From positions 536 through 11,237 of the forward strand of contig DGNT01000008.1 in NCBI GenBank assembly GCA_002389055.1: a DNA stretch of 10,702 nt. Reading direction: 5' to 3'. Each line of letters opens with the position of its first letter. Position 1 is the stretch's first letter. The position numbers and the translations under genes were made by a program. The notes beneath the pieces were generated by a model, which was given only the letters and a program-made list of their open reading frames with translations, had not been told where the DNA came from and did not search any database. This document shows, piece after piece, positions 1-7,051 of this stretch. This stretch comes from Alcanivorax sp. UBA4485. GTDB lineage: Bacteria > Pseudomonadota > Gammaproteobacteria > Pseudomonadales > Alcanivoracaceae.

Positions 1-458
1 GCGGTGGTGTGCAGCCCCCGGGGCGTCCAGTCGCCGCCTTTGCGGCCGCCGCCCACTTCCGCCAGGGTCATCACCGGGCGGTCGCCGCGCGGCTCCAGAC
101 CGCCCGTTTCGAAGCGCCCGAACGCGGGCACCTCGGCACCGGCCTGCTCCAGAAACAGCCCACTGGCCCGGCACACCTCGACACCGTCGGCGAGCAGGGC
201 CCCCTGCAGTATTCGCAGGCGGCGCCCGGCGCGCACCACCGAAATTTCCGCGCTGAGCGGCGCCGCCGGCACCGGCCTCAATAAATCCACCGTGAGACGG
301 CTGAGCCGCAGCCCGGTATCCACGGTGGCCTGCTCCATCAACAGCGCCAGCAGCCCGGTGGGCGAGCCGCCGTGCAAATGGCTGGGGCTCCAGGGTCCGC
401 CGGCGCTGGCGGTGGGGACGAAGGTCTCGCCCTCGCGAACAAACAGTGACTGATCCAC
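1..458 (-). CDS. Acyl-CoA thioesterase family protein (hot-dog fold), 3' end beyond the window
   Basis: Reading leftward from a GTG at 458 gives 152 uninterrupted codons to the window edge, starting MDQSLFVREGETFVPTASAG. A Shine-Dalgarno GGGAG lies 8 nt upstream (467-471 on the plus strand), and no in-frame ATG competes. The residues HLHGGSP (27-33) followed by a hydrophobic helix, then a strand LTVDLLRPVP and a strand pair around SAEISVVRAGRRLRILQG, are the layout of the double-hot-dog thioesterase-like family (TesB-related). Such enzymes hydrolyse acyl-CoA to free acid and CoA in the cytoplasm. The substrate chain length cannot be told, and the second hot-dog half is outside the window. The gene is divergent from the MFS transporter, with 133 bp between the starts. 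The overlapping plus-strand frames are shadows: their translations are Pro/Arg/Ala-rich without domain features. Confidence 0.82.
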   Translation of the reverse strand, partial: MDQSLFVREGETFVPTASAGGPWSPSHLHGGSPTGLLALLMEQATVDTGLRLSRLTVDLLRPVPAAPLSAEISVVRAGRRLRILQGALLADGVEVCRASGLFLEQAGAEVPAFGRFETGGLEPRGDRPVMTLAEVGGGRKGGDWTPRGLHTT

Positions 459-555
459 TTCCGATACTCCCGTTGCTGGTCCCGATGCAAACGCCCAAGC
501 CTAACCCAGACGGCGCGCTTGCGGGGAACGAAACACTGGGTGTGACGGGCGCCGT

Positions 556-570
556 GCGCTACAGTAGCGC
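556..570. promoter_or_regulatory. Perfect 7-bp inverted repeat over a -10-like hexamer, upstream of the MFS gene
   Basis: GCGCTAC-A-GTAGCGC is a perfect inverted repeat with a one-base centre, in the 133-bp divergent gap between the thioesterase and the transporter. It contains TACAGT (560-565), which resembles a sigma70 -10 box and would put a transcript start about 20 bases before the ATG at 592. No convincing -35 box is seen at 16-18 bp. It could be an operator overlapping a promoter, or simply a promoter with chance symmetry. The rest of the gap (459-555) shows nothing else I can support beyond the thioesterase ribosome binding site. Confidence 0.35.
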
Positions 571-591
571 CCGCCCCGAACGTCCCAGACC

Positions 592-1821
592 ATGGATCCG
601 CCGCCTATGTCCGCCACCGCCTCTGCGCCCAACCGCCCCAACATCGTGATCATGGTGGCGGGCGGTATTCTGGTGGCGCTGGTGGCGATCGTGTTCGCGC
701 GGCTGGCGTACGGCCTGATCCTGCCGCCGATGCGCGATGATCTGGGCCTAAGCTACCGGCAAGCCGGCACCCTGGGCACCGTCACCGCGCTGGGCTATCT
801 GCTGTTCGTGTTGCTGGGCGGCATCGCCGCCAGCCGCTGGGGCGCGCGTAACGCGGTGGCCACCGGCCTGCTGATTCTCACCGCCGGCTTCGCCGGCCTG
901 GCGGCGGCCAGCGATTATCCGGTGATCGTTGGGCTGATGGCGCTGCTGGGCCTCGGTACCGCCTTCTGCTTCGCGCCCATGGTGTCGCTGCTGGCCACCT
1001 GGTACCCGGAAAAACGCGGCATGGTGATCGGCTGCATGTCCGGCGGCGTGGGCGCCGGCATTTTCGCCACCGGCCTGCTGGTGCCCTGGCTCTCCAGCCA
1101 GTTCGGCGAGCACGGCTGGCGCCTCGCCTGGGGCCTGTTCGCCGCCCTGGCGGCGGTGGCGGTGGCGCTGGTCCTGGCTGCCGTACGCGACCCGGCGCCG
1201 GTGGCCCACGACCACCCGGACCGCCCGGCGCCGGCGGACAAATGGCGCATTTACCGCAACCCGCGCGTGATCCTCATGGCCACCCTCTACGGCATTATCG
1301 GCATGGTCTACATCATCCAGGCCATCTTCATGGTCAGCTACGTGGTGGAGTCCGGGTTCGAGGAGGCCACCGCCGGCTGGCTGATGGCCATGTCCGGCCT
1401 GCTGTCGGTGGCCGCCGGGCCTCTATGGGGCTCGCTGTCCGATGTGTGGGGCCGGGGCAACACCCTGACCCTGGCGATGACGGTGGTCACCGTGGCCATG
1501 GGGCTGCCGCTGATCGACCAGAGCCTGGCCATGTTCTTCGCCCACTTTCTGCTCATGGGCTGCGCGGTGAACGGCGTATTCACCATGGTCCAGGCCGCCA
1601 GCACCGACCAGGTGGCGCCGCGCCATATCCCCATTGCCTTCAGCTACGTGACGGTGTTCTTCGCCGGCGGCCAGTTCCTGGGGCCGGCCATCGCCGGCTG
1701 GCTGATCGAAGCCACCGGCGGCTTCCGCCTGGCGGTGGCGTTCACCTGCCTGGCGCTGCTGGCGGGGCTCTACCTGGCGCAGAAGATCCGCCGCTTCCCC
1801 GCCGGCCTGGCGGTGGACTGA
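592..1821 (+). CDS. MFS transporter, YbfB/YjiJ-like
   Basis: This 409-residue inner-membrane protein has about 12 hydrophobic segments in two halves, separated by a charged loop around residues 199-222 (RDPAPVAHDHPDRP). This is the standard major facilitator layout. The first helix ends in FARLAYGLILPPM (36-47), and the loop after helix 2 has the motif-A-like ASRWGARNAV (80-89). The second copy of that motif, GSLSDVWGRGN (280-290), lies in the second half. The pattern resembles the YbfB/YjiJ family of proton-coupled transporters, whose substrates are mostly unknown; none is assigned here. Two starts are possible, ATG 592 and ATG 607 (MSATASAP), and neither has a clear Shine-Dalgarno sequence. 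The first is used because it suits a transcript beginning near 572-575. It is divergent from the thioesterase gene and 120 bp upstream of the PhoX-like gene. Confidence 0.85.
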   Translation: MDPPPMSATASAPNRPNIVIMVAGGILVALVAIVFARLAYGLILPPMRDDLGLSYRQAGTLGTVTALGYLLFVLLGGIAASRWGARNAVATGLLILTAGFAGLAAASDYPVIVGLMALLGLGTAFCFAPMVSLLATWYPEKRGMVIGCMSGGVGAGIFATGLLVPWLSSQFGEHGWRLAWGLFAALAAVAVALVLAAVRDPAPVAHDHPDRPAPADKWRIYRNPRVILMATLYGIIGMVYIIQAIFMVSYVVESGFEEATAGWLMAMSGLLSVAAGPLWGSLSDVWGRGNTLTLAMTVVTVAMGLPLIDQSLAMFFAHFLLMGCAVNGVFTMVQAASTDQVAPRHIPIAFSYVTVFFAGGQFLGPAIAGWLIEATGGFRLAVAFTCLALLAGLYLAQKIRRFPAGLAVD

Positions 1822-1827
1822 CCGCCT

Positions 1828-1860
1828 TCGGTAACCGTTCGGTTCGACTTTTGTTACCGA
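1828..1860. repeat. Inverted repeat between the MFS and PhoX-like genes
   Basis: TCGGTAAC (1828-1835) and GTTACCGA (1853-1860) form a perfect 8-bp inverted repeat with a 17-base spacer, starting 7 bases after the transporter stop codon. There is no T run after it, so an intrinsic terminator is unlikely. It could be a protein-binding site or an mRNA 3'-end hairpin. It lies 82 bases before the next start codon. Confidence 0.4.
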
Positions 1861-1941
1861 CAGCCACCGGCGGCGCCGTCATCACCGGATTGTCATGATC
1901 GGCGGCCAGCCTGTCCGCCGTTATCGATTCCGGACCGGCTT

Positions 1942-3393
1942 ATGAACTCCGTATCCCTGACCCGACGCAAACTGATCCAGGCCATGTTCTACGGCGCCGG
2001 CGCCGCGATGATCACCGCCTGCGGCGGCGGTTCCTCTTCCTCCGGCAGTCCGGTGGGCACCCCGTCGCCGACACCCGGCACACCCTCGGAGCCGGAGCCG
2101 CCCGTTCCCGAGCCGCCGGTACCGCCGGCCACCATGCTGCCCCTGAAAGCGGGGCCGCTGGCCGGCATCGGCGAGCTGGTGGAAAGCGACGTGGACGGCA
2201 TTCTGATTCCCGAGGGGTTCTCGATCCGCCGCGTGGCCCGGCACCTGGAAGACCCGATCTCTGGTCTGCCCAACCTCACCGGCTTGCTGCGCGACAACTG
2301 GCACATTTTCCCGGACGGCGGCGCGGTGTTCCCGGTGCAGGAAGACGGCGGCTGGGTCTATGTCTCCAACAGTGAAATCGACCCCGGCGGCGGCGTGGGC
2401 GCGTTGCGGTTCGACCGGGACGGCACCGTCATCGACGCCTACCGCATCCTGCGCAACACCCGTCGCAACTGCGCCGGCGGCGCCACGCCCTGGGGCACCT
2501 GGTTGTCCTGCGAGGAGACCACCGACGGCCAGGTCTATGAGTGCCACCCACTGGGGCCCGCGTCCCTGGCCCGGGCGCACCCGGCGCTGGGTATTTTCAA
2601 TCACGAAGCCGCCGTGGCGGACTGGGATACCCGCACCCTGTACCTGTCCGAGGACGACGGCAACGGCCGGCTGTACCGCTTCCGGTCCGCCGGCGTGGTC
2701 ACCTCGATCACCGGGCAGCCGGGCCTGGACCTGGATAACGGCGTGCTGGAAGTGCTGGAAGTGGACGGCTTCGCCAACGGCGCCTACCAGGAAGACCTGG
2801 ACCAGGCCCGCCGGCTGCACAAGGTGCGCTGGGTGCCGGTGCAGGACCCGCACCGCGCCCAGGAAACGGTGCGCGCGGAGATCGAAGCGGCCACCGGCCA
2901 GGGCGCCCCGGGCACCCGCTTCAAAGGCGGCGAAGGCCTGTGGGTGCAGACCCTGCCGGAAGGCCAGCGGCCGGACATCGCGGGCAGCACCGAGCCGCTG
3001 CGCGCGGTGGTGTTCCTGGCCTGCAAGGGCGATAACCGGGTCTACGCCCTGGACATCGACAACGACCAGATCGAAGTGGTGTTCGACAACGAGCAGTTGA
3101 TCGGCAGCGGTGAAGCGCCATTCAACGACGTGGACAATATCGTCGTCGGCCCGGCCGGCGACGTGGTGGTGGCGGAAGACGGCGACCTGATGCGCTTGAT
3201 GGTCATGGTGCCCAACCGGCCCGCCAAGATTCTGCTGCGCATTCCCGGCGGCGGCAGCGAGCTCACCGGCCCCGCCTTCACCCCGGACGGCTCGCGGCTC
3301 TACTTCAGCTCCCAGCGCGGCCCCTCCGCGCTGCTGCTGCCCACCGGCGCCACCTATGAGCTGACCATCCCGGAAGCCTTCCGCCGCCTCTGA
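1942..3393 (+). CDS. PhoX/DUF839 family protein, predicted Tat-exported lipoprotein
   Basis: The 483-residue product belongs to the PhoX-like alkaline phosphatase family (DUF839), beta-propeller enzymes that release phosphate from phosphomonoesters using Ca/Fe cofactors. Family signatures in order are NCAGGATPWGTWLSCEE (176-192), FNHEAAV (219-225), YLSEDDGNGRLYRF (234-247), RFKGGEG (326-332), the stretch around DNIVVGPAGDVVVAEDGD (398-415) and FTPDGSRLYFSS (446-457). The N-terminus has a twin arginine (TRRKLIQ, 7-13), a hydrophobic stretch and a lipobox ITAC (24-27). A Ser/Gly/Pro/Glu-rich linker follows to about residue 63. This predicts folded export by Tat and lipid anchoring at Cys27. ATG 1942 is chosen because it opens the signal peptide; its ribosome site is weak. 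Classical PhoX enzymes are Tat substrates, but the lipobox is not universal. Phosphatase activity is family inference, and many DUF839 members are untested. Confidence 0.85.
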   Translation: MNSVSLTRRKLIQAMFYGAGAAMITACGGGSSSSGSPVGTPSPTPGTPSEPEPPVPEPPVPPATMLPLKAGPLAGIGELVESDVDGILIPEGFSIRRVARHLEDPISGLPNLTGLLRDNWHIFPDGGAVFPVQEDGGWVYVSNSEIDPGGGVGALRFDRDGTVIDAYRILRNTRRNCAGGATPWGTWLSCEETTDGQVYECHPLGPASLARAHPALGIFNHEAAVADWDTRTLYLSEDDGNGRLYRFRSAGVVTSITGQPGLDLDNGVLEVLEVDGFANGAYQEDLDQARRLHKVRWVPVQDPHRAQETVRAEIEAATGQGAPGTRFKGGEGLWVQTLPEGQRPDIAGSTEPLRAVVFLACKGDNRVYALDIDNDQIEVVFDNEQLIGSGEAPFNDVDNIVVGPAGDVVVAEDGDLMRLMVMVPNRPAKILLRIPGGGSELTGPAFTPDGSRLYFSSQRGPSALLLPTGATYELTIPEAFRRL

Positions 3394-3444
3394 CCCTCCC
3401 CCTGCTTCGCCCGCCCCACCGGACCCTTTCCAGGGCGCCGGCCG

Positions 3445-3461
3445 GGCGGCTACATGCCGCC
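3445..3461 (+). terminator. Hairpin after the PhoX-like gene, possible weak terminator
   Basis: GGCGGC-TACAT-GCCGCC is a perfect 6-bp stem with a 5-base loop, 52 bases after the PhoX-like stop codon. It is followed by ATTATC rather than a run of T, so it is at best a weak intrinsic terminator. It sits immediately upstream of the candidate promoter of the next operon, which suggests it separates two transcription units. Confidence 0.3.
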
Positions 3462-3462
3462 A

Positions 3463-3492
3463 TTATCATCGCCGGCCGTTCCTGATTAGAAT
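3463..3492 (+). promoter_or_regulatory. Candidate sigma70 promoter of the four-gene motor operon
   Basis: TTATCA (3463-3468, 4 of 6 matches to TTGACA) is followed after 18 bases by TAGAAT (3487-3492, 5 of 6 matches to TATAAT). The position is in the only real gap upstream of the operon. A start near 3499 would leave a leader of about 60 bases before ATG 3562. It also argues against translation from the in-frame GTG at 3493, which would lie right at the end of the -10 box. Confidence 0.45.
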
Positions 3493-3561
3493 GTGCGGCT
3501 TCCCGGCGCCCAGGGTGCGCTCGGGCCCTCTTTTCCATGGATGTCGAACCAGGGCGCGGCG

Positions 3562-4323
3562 ATGAGCAACGGCAGGCCCCACAGTGCGAACAACACCAGC
3601 CCGCTGCGGCAGCAGCTGGCCGGCCTGGGCGTGCGCGCCGCCGGCGCGCCGCTGCCGTGCTTCGGCGAACGGCTGGCGCGGCTGTTCGACCTGTCCGACA
3701 CCGTGGCGCTGGACGCCGCCAACGTGAGCTCCCGGGACGGCCATTTCAGCGCCGACGACAAGGCCACCGAGCGGCTGCGCGCGGAGCTGGAGAAACTGCG
3801 CCAGAGTCAGCGGGAGGCGATTGAAGCGAGCGTCACCGCCGAGCGGGTCGGCACCCGCAACGGCCTGCCGGAGCCGCAAGCCGGCCCGAGCCCGGCCCAG
3901 CCGCCGGATTTCGAGCCCTACCGGCGTTTCTACCAGGGCAAGCAGCGGCAAATGGCCGCCGCCGTGCCGTCGCTGCGGCTGAAAGCGCGCGGCGCCCTCA
4001 CTGACCACAGCCCCGCCCTGGCGCGGCTGGCACGGATCGACGCGGTGCTCGACGCCACCCTTACCGGTTACGCCCGTAAAGGTTTCGGCGCCGTGCCCGA
4101 TGTGCTGGAGAAGCGTTTCCTGGCGCTCTGGCCGGACCGGCAACACAGCCTGCTCAGCGACGAGCCCGGCCACGAACCCGGGGACTGGATGAAGGAAGGC
4201 GCCTGGCTGCACCGCTTCTGCCAGGAGATGAAAACAATGTTGCTGGCGGAACTGGACGCCCGGCTGGCGCCGGTTCAGGGCTTGCTCAAGGCGCTGCACA
4301 ACGACCCACAAGGACCTCAATGA
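3562..4323 (+). CDS. DUF3348 family protein
   Basis: A soluble 253-residue protein of unknown function with no signal peptide or membrane segment. The N-terminal part (about 11-90) is helical, with LFDLSDTVALDAA near 41-53 and an acidic/basic helix (residues 65-90). A Pro-rich hinge follows at 102-117. The conserved-looking half begins with YRRFYQGKQRQM (120-131), continues through SLRLKARGALTDHSPALARL and LARIDAVLDATL, and ends in VPDVLEKRFLALW (178-190). I recognise this as the DUF3348 pattern. ATG 3562 is chosen because AGGG lies 7 bases upstream. ATG 3541 and GTG 3493 are also in frame but lack a ribosome site, and the GTG abuts the promoter. The stop overlaps the next start as ATGA, indicating translational coupling. 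DUF3348 genes are known to precede DUF802 genes, so I infer a cytoplasmic partner of the motor-like membrane protein. Confidence 0.82.
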   Translation: MSNGRPHSANNTSPLRQQLAGLGVRAAGAPLPCFGERLARLFDLSDTVALDAANVSSRDGHFSADDKATERLRAELEKLRQSQREAIEASVTAERVGTRNGLPEPQAGPSPAQPPDFEPYRRFYQGKQRQMAAAVPSLRLKARGALTDHSPALARLARIDAVLDATLTGYARKGFGAVPDVLEKRFLALWPDRQHSLLSDEPGHEPGDWMKEGAWLHRFCQEMKTMLLAELDARLAPVQGLLKALHNDPQGPQ

Positions 4324-6383
4324 CACGCTTTTTATTCGCACTGGTATGCCTGCTCGGCGCGGCCACCGTGGCCTGGGTGGGCATCGGCTTTCTCGGCACC
4401 AATCTGGTGGCCCTCACCGCCACTCTGCTGATCGCCTTGGTGTACGGCTTCGGCTTCCTGGAGCTGCGCCGCTTCCGCGCCGACAGCGCGCAGCTGGCCC
4501 GGCAACTGGACACCCCGCCCGGCGACGGCGATGCCCTGGAGCGCTGGCTGGCCGACCTGCCCGCCGCCCTGCGTGGCGCCGTACGCCGGCGCGTGGAAGG
4601 GGAAAGCACGCCGCTGCCCGGGCCCATGCTGACGCCCTACCTGTCCGGCCTGCTGGTGATGCTGGGCCTGCTGGGTACCTTTATCGGCATGATCGTCACC
4701 CTGCAGGGCGCGGTCAGCGCCCTGGAAGGCGGCAACAACCTGGCCGCCGTGCAGAGCGCGCTGGCGGCGCCGATCGCCGGGCTCAGCCTGGCCTTCGGCA
4801 CCTCCATCGCCGGTGTCGCCGCCTCCGCCATGCTGGGTCTGGGCGCCACCCTGAGCCGCCGCGAACGCACCCTGGTGGGCCGCGAGCTGGACGCCATGCT
4901 GCGCCGCGATCTGCGCGCCTTCTCCCTGAAACACCAGCAGCACGAGGCATTCCGCGCGCTGCAATCACAGTCCGACGCCTTCCCCGCCGTGGTCGAGAAC
5001 CTGCAGGCCCTGACCCGGCGCCTGGAGCAGATGGGCGATCAGCTCAACAGCGCGCTCACCGACAACCAGCAGCGCTTCCACGAGCAGACCGCCGAGCACT
5101 ACCGTCAACTGGCGGCGTCCGTCGGCGACAGCCTGAGCGCCAGCCTGGCGGACAGCAGCCGGCTGGCGGCGGAAAGCGTCCGCCCGGTGATCGCCGAGGC
5201 CCTGGAACGCCTTAACGACCAGGCGGAGCAGAGCCACCAGCGCCTCAACACCCTCACCGAAAGCCAGTTGAGCCAGATCGCCGAACGCTTCGAGCACACC
5301 ACCGAGCAGGCGGCGCGCAGCTGGCGCGAGGGCCTCGCCGAGCACCAACAGACCGCGCAGGCGCTGACGGACGAGGTGGCCGCCGCGCTGCACGACCACA
5401 ACCAGCGCTTCCAGGCCCATGGCGAAGCCCTGCTGACGCAGATCCGCGACGGCGAACAGCAGGCCCACGCCGATAATCAGCAGCGCCTCACCGCGATCAG
5501 CGAGCGTTTCCAGGCCGCCAGCGACGCCACCGCCACGGGCTGGCGCGAAGGGCTCGATCAACAACAGCAACTATTGGCGCGCCTGATCAGCGAGCTCGGC
5601 GACACCCTGCGCGGCCATAACGATCAATTCCAGCAAACCGCCAGCGGCCTGGTCGATGGCCAACGCGAAGGCATGGAGACGCTGATTGCTCGTAGTGGCG
5701 AGCAACTGAGCGCGCTGCGGGATCAGGAGGCAGCGCGCGGCGACGCGGCCACTCAGCGCCTGGCGGATCTGGAAGCCACCGCCGCGCGCCACCTCACCGA
5801 GCTGGGCACCGCGTTGGAAGCACCAATGACGCGGCTGATCGAAACCGCCTCGGAGACCCCCAAGGCAGCCGCCGAAGTGATCCGCCGTCTGCGCGAGGAA
5901 ATGGCGCAAAGCAGCGAACGGGACAACGAGCTGCTGGAAGAACGCCGCCGCATCATGACCGAGCTGGACGCCCTGCTCACCGCCCAGCAGCAAGCGGCCG
6001 GCGTGCAGCGCGACGCGGTGGAAACGCTGATCCGCGACGCCGGCGGTGTGCTCAAGGAGGTCAGCGACACCTTCGCCGGCCAGGTGGACGCGCAGACCGC
6101 GCGCCTGGACGACGCCGCCGCCGACATCGCCGGCGGGGCCCACGAAGTGGCCAGCCTGGGCGACGCCTTCGGCACCGCGGTGAACCTGTTCAGCGAGTCC
6201 AACGGCAAGCTGCTGGATAACCTGAAGCGCATCGAAACGTCCCTGGAGCAGTCCGCCGCGCGCAGCGACGAGCAGCTCGCCTACTACGTGGAGCAGGCCC
6301 GCGAGGTGATTGATCTCAGCCTCAGTTCGCAGAAGGAAGTGATCGACGCCCTGGCCGCCCTCAAGAACAACGAGGCGCCCTGA
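4320..6383 (+). CDS. MotA/TolQ/ZorA-like membrane protein with long coiled tail (DUF802)
   Basis: The 687-residue product has an N-terminal membrane part and a tail of about 500 residues. Helices lie at about 4-24 and 27-48. After a cytoplasmic stretch come two more at about 105-130 (LGLLGTFIGMIVTLQGAVSA) and 147-175 (LAAPIAGLSLAFGTSIAGVA). G119-T120-F121 and the T161-S162 pair within FGTS are the hallmarks of TolQ/ExbB/MotA/ZorA stator subunits, where these helices line the ion path. The tail (about 180-687) is Gln/Ala/Glu-rich, with hardly any proline, and is very probably helical or coiled-coil. It contains two copies of a repeat with WREGL at 335-339 and 408-412, matching the known repeat nature of DUF802. 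AAGGA at 4311-4315 serves as the ribosome site. The gene overlaps the upstream gene by 4 nt and the downstream gene by 1 nt. I infer the large subunit of an ion-driven motor with the gene 6383-7051; its purpose is unknown. Confidence 0.85.
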   Translation: MTRFLFALVCLLGAATVAWVGIGFLGTNLVALTATLLIALVYGFGFLELRRFRADSAQLARQLDTPPGDGDALERWLADLPAALRGAVRRRVEGESTPLPGPMLTPYLSGLLVMLGLLGTFIGMIVTLQGAVSALEGGNNLAAVQSALAAPIAGLSLAFGTSIAGVAASAMLGLGATLSRRERTLVGRELDAMLRRDLRAFSLKHQQHEAFRALQSQSDAFPAVVENLQALTRRLEQMGDQLNSALTDNQQRFHEQTAEHYRQLAASVGDSLSASLADSSRLAAESVRPVIAEALERLNDQAEQSHQRLNTLTESQLSQIAERFEHTTEQAARSWREGLAEHQQTAQALTDEVAAALHDHNQRFQAHGEALLTQIRDGEQQAHADNQQRLTAISERFQAASDATATGWREGLDQQQQLLARLISELGDTLRGHNDQFQQTASGLVDGQREGMETLIARSGEQLSALRDQEAARGDAATQRLADLEATAARHLTELGTALEAPMTRLIETASETPKAAAEVIRRLREEMAQSSERDNELLEERRRIMTELDALLTAQQQAAGVQRDAVETLIRDAGGVLKEVSDTFAGQVDAQTARLDDAAADIAGGAHEVASLGDAFGTAVNLFSESNGKLLDNLKRIETSLEQSAARSDEQLAYYVEQAREVIDLSLSSQKEVIDALAALKNNEAP
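5277..5675 (+). repeat. Tandem DUF802-type repeats within the tail of the ZorA-like protein
   Basis: Residues 320-379 and 393-452 of the protein align without gaps at a constant offset of 73 residues. Shared positions include ERF at 322-324 and 395-397, WREGL at 335-339 and 408-412, and HN at 360-361 and 433-434, the last followed by an F-Q pair. The repeat is visible in protein but weak in DNA, so it is an old duplication rather than a recent slippage. A looser relative (DNQQRF, 248-253) occurs earlier in the tail but at a different spacing. Confidence 0.7.
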
Positions 6384-7051
6384 TGGACGACCTTCACGAC
6401 GGCTCCGACGGCGCTCAGTCGACGCCGGTGTGGGCGATCTTCTCGGATTTGATGGCGGCGCTGGTGGGCATCTTCGTGCTGCTGCTGGTGTGGGTGATCG
6501 GCATTCAGCTGGAACTGAGCCAGTCGCTGGAACAGGAGCGCGCCAAACTGCAGGCCGAGCAGCAACGCCGCCAGGCGTTGGAAGAAGCGCTCGCCGACCC
6601 GCTCGCCAGCGGCCGCATCTCGTTCCAGAACGGCCGCATCGGCATCAACGGCAGCGTGCTGTTCGCGCTCAACGCGGACCGCCTGCAGCCGGAGGGCCGC
6701 GCGCTGTTGGAAAGCCTGGTGGAACCGCTGGACGCCTACCTGGCGCAACACGACGAGCTGTTGATGGTGAGCGGTTTCACCGACGACCTGCCGATCCAGC
6801 AGGGCAACCCCCGCTACGCTGACAACTGGGGGCTGTCCGCCCAGCGCGCACTCACTGTGACACGCACGCTGATCGACCAGGGGCTGCCGGCGGAGCGGAT
6901 CTTCGCCGCCGCCTTCGGCGACAACCAGCCGGTGACCCCCAACACCGACAGCGCCGCCCGAGCCAAGAACCGGCGCGTGGAAATCACCACCGTGCCACGC
7001 GCCGAGGCCACCGCCGGCGCACCGGAACAGGACGAGCCACGCGATGAGTGA
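6383..7051 (+). CDS. MotB/ZorB-like protein: one membrane helix plus OmpA peptidoglycan-binding domain
   Basis: The 222-residue product has a short N-terminus and one membrane helix at about 18-42 (VWAIFSDLMAALVGIFVLLL). A charged helical linker (43-75) follows, then an OmpA/MotB C-terminal domain (about 76-202). Asp22 sits at the beginning of the membrane helix in the context SDLM. This is the place of the essential ion-binding aspartate of MotB, ExbD and ZorB. The OmpA domain has GFTDD (131-135) in place of the usual GHTD, then NWGLSAQRA (148-156), FGDNQPV (178-184) and NRRVEI (196-201), the motifs that clamp peptidoglycan diaminopimelate. The start codon shares its A with the upstream stop (TGATG), so translation is coupled. 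The protein would anchor to the cell wall and carry ions through the complex with the DUF802 protein. It is not flagellar MotB, since no flagellar genes are nearby. Confidence 0.87.
   Translation: MDDLHDGSDGAQSTPVWAIFSDLMAALVGIFVLLLVWVIGIQLELSQSLEQERAKLQAEQQRRQALEEALADPLASGRISFQNGRIGINGSVLFALNADRLQPEGRALLESLVEPLDAYLAQHDELLMVSGFTDDLPIQQGNPRYADNWGLSAQRALTVTRTLIDQGLPAERIFAAAFGDNQPVTPNTDSAARAKNRRVEITTVPRAEATAGAPEQDEPRDE

Noticed and set aside
4..453. Plus-strand open frames at the left edge
   Set aside because: Pro/Arg/Ala-rich translations antisense to a recognisable thioesterase with its own ribosome site.
1878..1896. Two GTCAT elements before the PhoX-like gene, suggesting a Pho box
   Set aside because: They are 14 bases apart, not the 11 of a PhoB direct repeat, and the spacer is not AT-rich.
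2360..3100. Long alternative plus-strand frame inside the PhoX-like gene
   Set aside because: The translation is Arg/Pro/Ala/Cys-rich, the usual shadow of a high-GC gene in another frame, and the PhoX motifs are in the other frame.
3484..3600. Minus-strand stretch reading LFALWGLPLLIAAPWFDIHG, like a membrane segment
   Set aside because: It is embedded in a frame that is otherwise antisense to the DUF3348 gene, with no start signal and shadow-like composition upstream, so it is taken as chance.
6383..7051. Flagellar MotB or outer-membrane OmpA
   Set aside because: There are no flagellar genes nearby, and the N-terminus is a membrane anchor with an aspartate rather than a beta-barrel or signal peptide; the partner is DUF802-type rather than MotA.
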